A stretch of 11,725 bases of DNA from Prolixibacteraceae bacterium (GTDB lineage: Bacteria; Bacteroidota; Bacteroidia; Bacteroidales; Prolixibacteraceae). The notes under the pieces were generated by a model that was not told the origin of the DNA, made no database searches, and worked only from the letters and a program-made list of their open reading frames with translations. The position numbers and the translations under genes were made by a program. The DNA lies in NCBI GenBank assembly GCA_018399395.1, contig JAGYOI010000022.1, forward strand, positions 1 to 11,725, read 5' to 3'. This document shows positions 7,332 to 11,725 of this stretch, piece by piece. The first letter of the stretch is position 1. Each line of letters starts with the position of its first letter.

Positions 7332-9824
7332 TTATTTAAACAAATCACGCAATAAATTTTTTGCAGCATCTTCAAGTTCTTCGCGTGAGCTGTTTTTTAC
7401 CTGATTCAGCACCTGTTTCCTAATTTTATCGGTATCAACAACCACATCGGGTTTTTTGGCATCGCCTTTAATATCAAAACCCACATCAATGGTTTTCACT
7501 TTTTGATGACCGGGTATATAGGCTATCACATTTTGTATTTCTGATGAAAGTACATCTTTATCAACCTGGGCATCAACCCTGAAATTGAGGGTTCCGCCCA
7601 AATTATAGGCGCCTGAAAGCTGAACAGGCTGCCCGGAAATTCGTGTGCTTAAGGGCGAAACATTCAAATTCCCGTTTTCAATAGCATATGAAGTAGTAAA
7701 GTTACCGACTTCAACATTTCTAAATTTATTGGTTTGTATCACTTTATCAAGCTTTGAGAACAAACTTGTGTTTAACAACTTAACATCGTTTGTTGAAAAT
7801 GAACCACTTGCCGAAACATCAGTTAAAATGGTTTTCATTTCACTGCTCAATGGAGACTGAAGCTCGATATTGGTAGAAAACTGCCCCTGACTTTTCGCCG
7901 CGAAGGGCATGTATTTTTGTACAATCCCCAATTGCTGATAGGCTGTCGGAAGATCGAAACCTGAAATATCAAGATTTGCAGTCAAATCGGGATTTTGACG
8001 ACCGTCGGCAACAACAACCCCGTTCATTCTCATCGAACCACCAATAAGGTTCATTTGCAATCCGTGCAGGTCGAGCTGTTGATCGTGCAAAATCAGCTTA
8101 CCTTCAAAATCGGTAATGTCCATCTGATCATACAACAACCGATCGATACCGGCATTAAAAACCAGGTGCATTTTATCGGGCAAGGTTAACGGAATACTAT
8201 CCTGGGGATCCGTGCCAGTTTTCACATAATCTTCTTCTCCGGGGTTACTTTCCGGAGTGTAATGCGACATAAACTCGTTCAAATTTAATAAGCGGGAGCT
8301 CAAATTCATATTCCCGCTAAGCACATCACCTGCAAAAAGCCATGTAACCACATTTGAAAGTTTCCCTTCAACATTAAAATCGCTTTGCCCAATAGTGCCT
8401 GTCAAATTACGCATTGTCACATTCTGATCAAGCAACTCAACCGATGCATTACTAAAATTCACGCCCTGTGGTATCGAGCTATTTTGAAAGAAGAAATCAT
8501 CCAATAAAATACTCCCCGATGAAACAAAAGTTGAAAAATCATCTTGTTCAAGCGACGAGTAATTACCTTTCATTTGAGCATCGGCCACCAGCGTTCCTGT
8601 CATTTTTGTATCACCCAGTGGTATAACATTACTTAACGACCCCATATCGATGGTACCGTTTAAATCAACATCGATAAAAGGATCGCTCATCAATGTGCCA
8701 AACATAGCCTGCATCGAAAATGGGTTCCTTGCCAGCATCATATCCATTTTTTCAACACCCAGTGTAAGCAAATCAAAATCACCCTCTGGTTTAGCCACAC
8801 GGGCAATCAGTTGTTGCAACTCCAATTTATCAGGCAACCCGGGGTATTTTACAGTGGCGTCATTTACATTCAGCCCAATATCCAGTTTGGGATAAATATC
8901 TTCGAAATAAACACCTTTCACTTTGCCGCCAAAATCAACATTACCGGTTGCTTCAACATCCTTCATGTATTTTTGAAAAGCATCGGGTATAAGCGATAAA
9001 ACCTGAAGGATATCAATTTCGGGAACATTAAAATCAACATCAAAAAGCATCGAATCGCCCGGCATTGAAAAGCCCCCGTCAATATCAACCGGCATACCGT
9101 TAACCTCGCTTTTCCCCGAACGAAAAACAAAATCATATTTTTCGAGGTTGGCCTCAAGCTGGGTGCTTAGGTTTAGCTCACCATTATGGATATAGTGCAC
9201 GCTATCGTATTCAAAATTGATGGATGGTGTTGCGGCCTCAACAGCCAGCAAAGCATTCACCCCTTCCGTTTCGCCCGACATTTTTCCATTTACATCGAAT
9301 GTTGAAAAAAGATAATTGTATTTTTCGCTGTTGTAAATAAAATCGAAATCAGTTATAATAATCTCGCTAAGTTGCAGTTTTAGTGGCTCCTTATTGCTAT
9401 CACCTTTTTCTTTGACATCAGCCTCAACTGTCTTACTTACAGACCAATTTACACTACCCGATTCGTTTTGTATCAGTTGCAGCAAAGCTTTATCGAGCTG
9501 CAAAGATTTTATGAGCAAGCCTTCGTCACTAAAAACCGAACGAACATCGATTTGTGCCGAAAGATTTTTAAATGCCACAAGCGTATCGCCGTCAAAATCA
9601 TCAACACCAACAACAGCCACATCGTTAAACGAGGCATTAAAATCGGGAAACGATTTAAATAACGATAGCCGGAAACTACCGTAGCTAATCTCAGCATTAA
9701 CATTCTGTTTTGCTTTGCTTAATACAGCATCGCTGATTTTACCTTTAAATGCAAAAGGTACCAGGAGAATTGCCAAAACAATAATAAGAACAATTATGCC
9801 TGTTATTTTAAGAAGTTTTTTCAT
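7332..9824 (-). CDS. AsmA family inner-membrane-anchored protein
   Basis: The protein has 830 residues. It starts MKKLLKITGIIVLIIVLAIL: one N-terminal membrane segment (about 7-26) and then a large periplasmic body. Residues about 30-115 show the AsmA N-terminal pattern (SYGSFRLSLFKSFPDFNASFNDVAVVG, written here in pieces: SYGSFRLSLF, then KSFPDFNASF). A long run of repeating beta-strands follows, with conserved small blocks of GxxxxGxM/GxF type. The AsmA C-terminal domain lies at about 615-780 (DISGFDLPTAYQQL, SASGSFSTNDVKLLNT, LSGAYNLGGTLNF). The end is a charged amphipathic helix (REELEDAAKNLLRDLFK). AsmA-like proteins are thought to form lipid-conducting grooves between inner and outer membranes; that role here is from family knowledge. 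It is not tightly linked to a neighbour: 236 bp separate it from the upstream gene, so it probably has its own promoter, although I could not place one convincingly. Confidence 0.88.
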   Translation of the reverse strand: MKKLLKITGIIVLIIVLAILLVPFAFKGKISDAVLSKAKQNVNAEISYGSFRLSLFKSFPDFNASFNDVAVVGVDDFDGDTLVAFKNLSAQIDVRSVFSDEGLLIKSLQLDKALLQLIQNESGSVNWSVSKTVEADVKEKGDSNKEPLKLQLSEIIITDFDFIYNSEKYNYLFSTFDVNGKMSGETEGVNALLAVEAATPSINFEYDSVHYIHNGELNLSTQLEANLEKYDFVFRSGKSEVNGMPVDIDGGFSMPGDSMLFDVDFNVPEIDILQVLSLIPDAFQKYMKDVEATGNVDFGGKVKGVYFEDIYPKLDIGLNVNDATVKYPGLPDKLELQQLIARVAKPEGDFDLLTLGVEKMDMMLARNPFSMQAMFGTLMSDPFIDVDLNGTIDMGSLSNVIPLGDTKMTGTLVADAQMKGNYSSLEQDDFSTFVSSGSILLDDFFFQNSSIPQGVNFSNASVELLDQNVTMRNLTGTIGQSDFNVEGKLSNVVTWLFAGDVLSGNMNLSSRLLNLNEFMSHYTPESNPGEEDYVKTGTDPQDSIPLTLPDKMHLVFNAGIDRLLYDQMDITDFEGKLILHDQQLDLHGLQMNLIGGSMRMNGVVVADGRQNPDLTANLDISGFDLPTAYQQLGIVQKYMPFAAKSQGQFSTNIELQSPLSSEMKTILTDVSASGSFSTNDVKLLNTSLFSKLDKVIQTNKFRNVEVGNFTTSYAIENGNLNVSPLSTRISGQPVQLSGAYNLGGTLNFRVDAQVDKDVLSSEIQNVIAYIPGHQKVKTIDVGFDIKGDAKKPDVVVDTDKIRKQVLNQVKNSSREELEDAAKNLLRDLFK

Positions 9825-9944
9825 ATATCTTTAAAAATATTTCGCCCTTTTGGGACTTAGTTTGCTTTTTATCTTTCTTTGTGTCCTTTATTTTTATACA
9901 GGGTCGGTATATTCAAATTCGGTTTATGCTTCGTTAATAATCTC

Positions 9945-9965
9945 ATCAAAACTGAATCAAGAAAC
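9945..9965. repeat. 21-bp direct repeat, copy 1
   Basis: The unit starts ATCAAAACTG and ends TCAAGAAAC. It is identical to the copy at 10034-10054, 89 bp downstream, and the flanking bases differ. It lies in the spacer between the AsmA start and the end of the AlbA_2 gene. Confidence 0.85.
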
Positions 9966-10024
9966 AAGCACACACTTAATTCACTATATTTCAACACCTT
10001 ATTTAAATCTCATATTATATATCG

Positions 10025-10054
10025 GTTTCATGAATCAAAACTGAATCAAGAAAC
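10025..10054. other. Imperfect hairpin 7 nt past the AlbA_2 ATPase stop
   Basis: Arms at 10025-10037 (GTTTCATGAATCA) and 10042-10054 (TGAATCAAGAAAC) pair at 11 of 13 positions around a 4-nt loop. It lies directly behind the stop of the minus-strand gene ending at 10061, but no T-run follows on that strand, so it is not a standard intrinsic terminator. It could stabilise the 3' end or be part of the repeat element. Confidence 0.45.
10034..10054. repeat. 21-bp direct repeat, copy 2
   Basis: This copy is identical to 9945-9965. It is preceded by GA, so TGAATCA occurs on both sides of AAAAC and gives the copy an internal short repetition. It is also the right arm of the hairpin at 10025-10054. 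Confidence 0.85.
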
Positions 10055-10060
10055 TTATCA

Positions 10061-11530
10061 TTATGCCCAAACCGGTTCGTAACCACCTCTCGGGTAATCA
10101 GGATCAGCAACCTTTATTACTTTCATTTCCAAGGCCTTTTTTATGACCAATGATGCCTGAGCTGCATTTTTCTTCTCTATACCAAAACGCTCGCAAAGGG
10201 TATTGTTTTTCATCTTATCGCCTTCCAGATACTTAATAATTGCATGCTGATAACAAGCACGTACCCGTTCGTTTACAGACATTTCTGCAAATGAACGAGG
10301 CGCAAAAAGAACAACACGCATAGCACCGTTTAATTCCTGAAATTTTGGTGGTGGTAATTGATGCATTTCCACACTTATAATAACCTTATCTAAACCTGTC
10401 CCTTGTTCCTCGCAAAACTTCATTCGCCGCATAAGAGATGCCAATGCTTCATTTCGTGAACGGGGTGGTAAATCAATCATACGTTCGATTTGCACTAAAG
10501 ATTTACCGGGGTTAGTAATCTCCAACCTGTTGTTGAACAACTCCACTAAAGGCCCTGTGCCGCTAATGGTAAAGTCTTGATGAATCAAAGCATTGACAAT
10601 GGTTTCACGAATTGCTATTTCGGGATACAACAAAACCGACTTTCGTTGTGTGCTGCCAATATGTTCGTTTACAGGCAATAAATTGTTTATGTACGAAACG
10701 ACACTTTCAAAAGACCTTGAATATCCCCGCTTATCGTCAATACGCTGTTTTATAATTGAAGCTCTATTTCCTCCATCGTATGAAACAAAGCGAATACCTT
10801 TACGTGCCAACGAAGTATCAAAATCATCGAGACTTTCAGCAAATAATATTGCTCCTAAATTGGTGATATTCCAATGTCCTCCCACATCTTTCCTTATCAG
10901 GTGGTCGGCTTCCAAGCGTTCTATAATACCCACTTTGTTATCAGGAAGGTTTTGGCCAGTTAACTTAATGTACGATGTGTAATCCAGTAATTTTACCACA
11001 TCATCGGCAGTAACAAAGGCTTTTGCCACTGCTTTTTCCCAATTGTAAGGGCGTAAATTTGTAATAAGTTTTTGAAAATGTTCGGGATATTCCGATAAAC
11101 GTGGCGTTGCACTTCCAATACGCACATAAGCTGTTTTATCAAATTCCACTGGTGTACTAATGGCTGCAGGTATTTCAAGTAGAACCAAATTACCATTGGG
11201 GTGATTTACCTTACGGAATTTAAAAGCCAGCCTGGGTTGTAACATTTGAGTAAGCCACATAACAAACACCTGATTGCCTACGGTTTTAGTTTCGGGGTTA
11301 AAGCTTGTACCCACAATATTTTTAGTATCATCTTCAATTCCCCAAAGCACATAACCAAAATCCTGTTGCTCAATGCGGGCTGCATTCGACAAAGCTGAAA
11401 TTAATTTGCCAATCATCTCTTTGCTGTTGTTATTATGCTTAAACTCCACACAGGTATGCTCATCGCTTTCTGACAACAGATCGTGGACCAAGGCTATATT
11501 ACGTACTTTTTGTATTTCCTGTTCATTCAT
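10061..11530 (-). CDS. AlbA_2 (Schlafen-type) and GHKL ATP-binding protein, putative transcriptional regulator or defence factor
   Basis: The protein has 489 residues. Residues about 15-145 form an AlbA_2 (AAA-4/Schlafen) domain, with VEFK at 28-31, LSNAARI, GYVLWGIEDD (59-68) and YVRIGSATP (135-143). A linker or wHTH-like segment lies at about 170-230 (RKDVGGHWNITNLGAILFA). A GHKL ATPase domain of the HATPase_c_4 type is at about 300-410: the N-box RETIVNALIHQDF has Glu309, Asn313 and His317, followed by RLEITNPG (335-342) and EEQGTGLDK (374-382). The C-terminal ~70 residues look like a winged helix. These COG2865-type proteins are usually annotated as transcriptional regulators or RecG-like, and turn up in accessory loci; the function of this one is unknown. 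It starts 45 nt after cinA in the same direction, with AAAAGG about 13 nt before the ATG. The upstream spacer and the downstream repeats suggest later insertion, which is inference. Confidence 0.88.
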   Translation of the reverse strand: MNEQEIQKVRNIALVHDLLSESDEHTCVEFKHNNNSKEMIGKLISALSNAARIEQQDFGYVLWGIEDDTKNIVGTSFNPETKTVGNQVFVMWLTQMLQPRLAFKFRKVNHPNGNLVLLEIPAAISTPVEFDKTAYVRIGSATPRLSEYPEHFQKLITNLRPYNWEKAVAKAFVTADDVVKLLDYTSYIKLTGQNLPDNKVGIIERLEADHLIRKDVGGHWNITNLGAILFAESLDDFDTSLARKGIRFVSYDGGNRASIIKQRIDDKRGYSRSFESVVSYINNLLPVNEHIGSTQRKSVLLYPEIAIRETIVNALIHQDFTISGTGPLVELFNNRLEITNPGKSLVQIERMIDLPPRSRNEALASLMRRMKFCEEQGTGLDKVIISVEMHQLPPPKFQELNGAMRVVLFAPRSFAEMSVNERVRACYQHAIIKYLEGDKMKNNTLCERFGIEKKNAAQASLVIKKALEMKVIKVADPDYPRGGYEPVWA

Positions 11531-11548
11531 ATTCTCAGAACCTTTTAT

Positions 11549-11577
11549 TTTTGCTGATTTATATGATTTCGCTGATT
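11549..11577 (-). repeat. Two 11-bp imperfect repeats in the cinA-ATPase spacer
   Basis: TTTTGCTGATT (11549-11559) and TTTCGCTGATT (11567-11577) differ at one base and are 18 bp apart. On the minus strand this reads as ATCAGCGAAATCA and then ATCAGCAAAAA, starting at the cinA stop codon. It fills most of the 45-nt leader before the AlbA_2 ATPase start. Confidence 0.6.
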
Positions 11578-11725
11578 ATTCCTCCACCAACACCAACCTC
11601 AACATATTCAACGCAGTTTGTGATGAACGTATGATGTTGCGTTCGCGGTTATTGCTTAACGTGAATTTTTGTGCAATTATTTCATCAGGTGATGCAACAG
11701 CAATCCAAACCGTACCCACCGGTTT
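11576..11725 (-). CDS. cinA: CinA family protein, C-terminal 49 residues (5'-truncated by window edge)
   Basis: Read leftwards from the right edge, the frame gives KPVGTVWIAVASPDE, then FTLSNNRERNIIRSS and ALNMLRLVL, with a stop at 11576-11578. KPVGTVWIA and the later basic NRERN block are typical of the end of the CinA C-terminal domain (nicotinamide-nucleotide amidohydrolase, which recycles NMN in NAD metabolism). Only this tail is visible, so it cannot be said whether the N-terminal MoCF-like domain is present. It lies upstream of, and in the same direction as, the AlbA_2 ATPase. Confidence 0.85.
   Translation of the reverse strand, partial: KPVGTVWIAVASPDEIIAQKFTLSNNRERNIIRSSQTALNMLRLVLVEE

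Noticed and set aside
9850..10082. Plus-strand frames of 64 and 67 codons in the AsmA-ATPase spacer
   Set aside because: They overlap each other in different frames, run through the direct repeats and into the ATPase gene, and show no family resemblance.
1..11725. tRNA, rRNA, CRISPR array, insertion sequence or toxin-antitoxin module
   Set aside because: No clover-leaf, regular spacer array, transposase or paired small genes were seen; the only repeats are the short ones listed.

Overview
The window looks like chromosomal DNA of a free-living or environmental member of the Bacteroidota. The evidence is a TonB-dependent receptor paired with a DUF4249 lipoprotein, a protease ending in a type IX secretion (T9SS) sorting domain, an AsmA-like protein, AT-leaning DNA, and starts without clear Shine-Dalgarno sequences. 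A Marinilabiliales-like lineage would fit, but genus cannot be decided from this sequence alone.

Layout. (1) 3-3067, plus strand: the C-terminal part of a TonB-dependent receptor, cut by the left edge, followed 5 nt later by a DUF4249 lipoprotein. Together they form an outer-membrane uptake pair of unknown substrate. The unit ends at a perfect 11-bp stem terminator (3092-3131). (2) 3143-7239, plus strand: a tight unit of four genes. These are a pteridine-reductase-like SDR (FolM/PTR1 type), a FolX/FolB-type pterin epimerase/aldolase, a very short HPPK (FolK) and a large secreted T9SS serine protease of the lysyl-endopeptidase type. Gaps are 3 nt, a 4-nt ATGA overlap and 9 nt. The SDR probably starts at 3143, directly behind a promoter-like element fused to the preceding terminator, so the transcript may be leaderless. 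(3) 7332-9824, minus strand: a membrane-anchored AsmA family protein, convergent with the protease. (4) 9825-10060: a 236-bp spacer with a 21-bp perfect direct repeat and a hairpin. (5) 10061-11530, minus strand: an AlbA_2/Schlafen-type plus GHKL ATP-binding putative regulator, an accessory-type gene. (6) 11576-11725, minus strand: the last 49 residues of CinA, cut by the right edge.

Most interesting point: the SDR and the FolB-fold protein most resemble FolM and FolX. In Escherichia coli and Pseudomonas these make tetrahydromonapterin, not folate. Here they are coupled to an HPPK that lacks much of the usual C-terminal third. This suggests a compact pterin-modifying operon, not an ordinary folate operon. 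The repeats around the AlbA_2 gene hint that it is a later arrival beside cinA.
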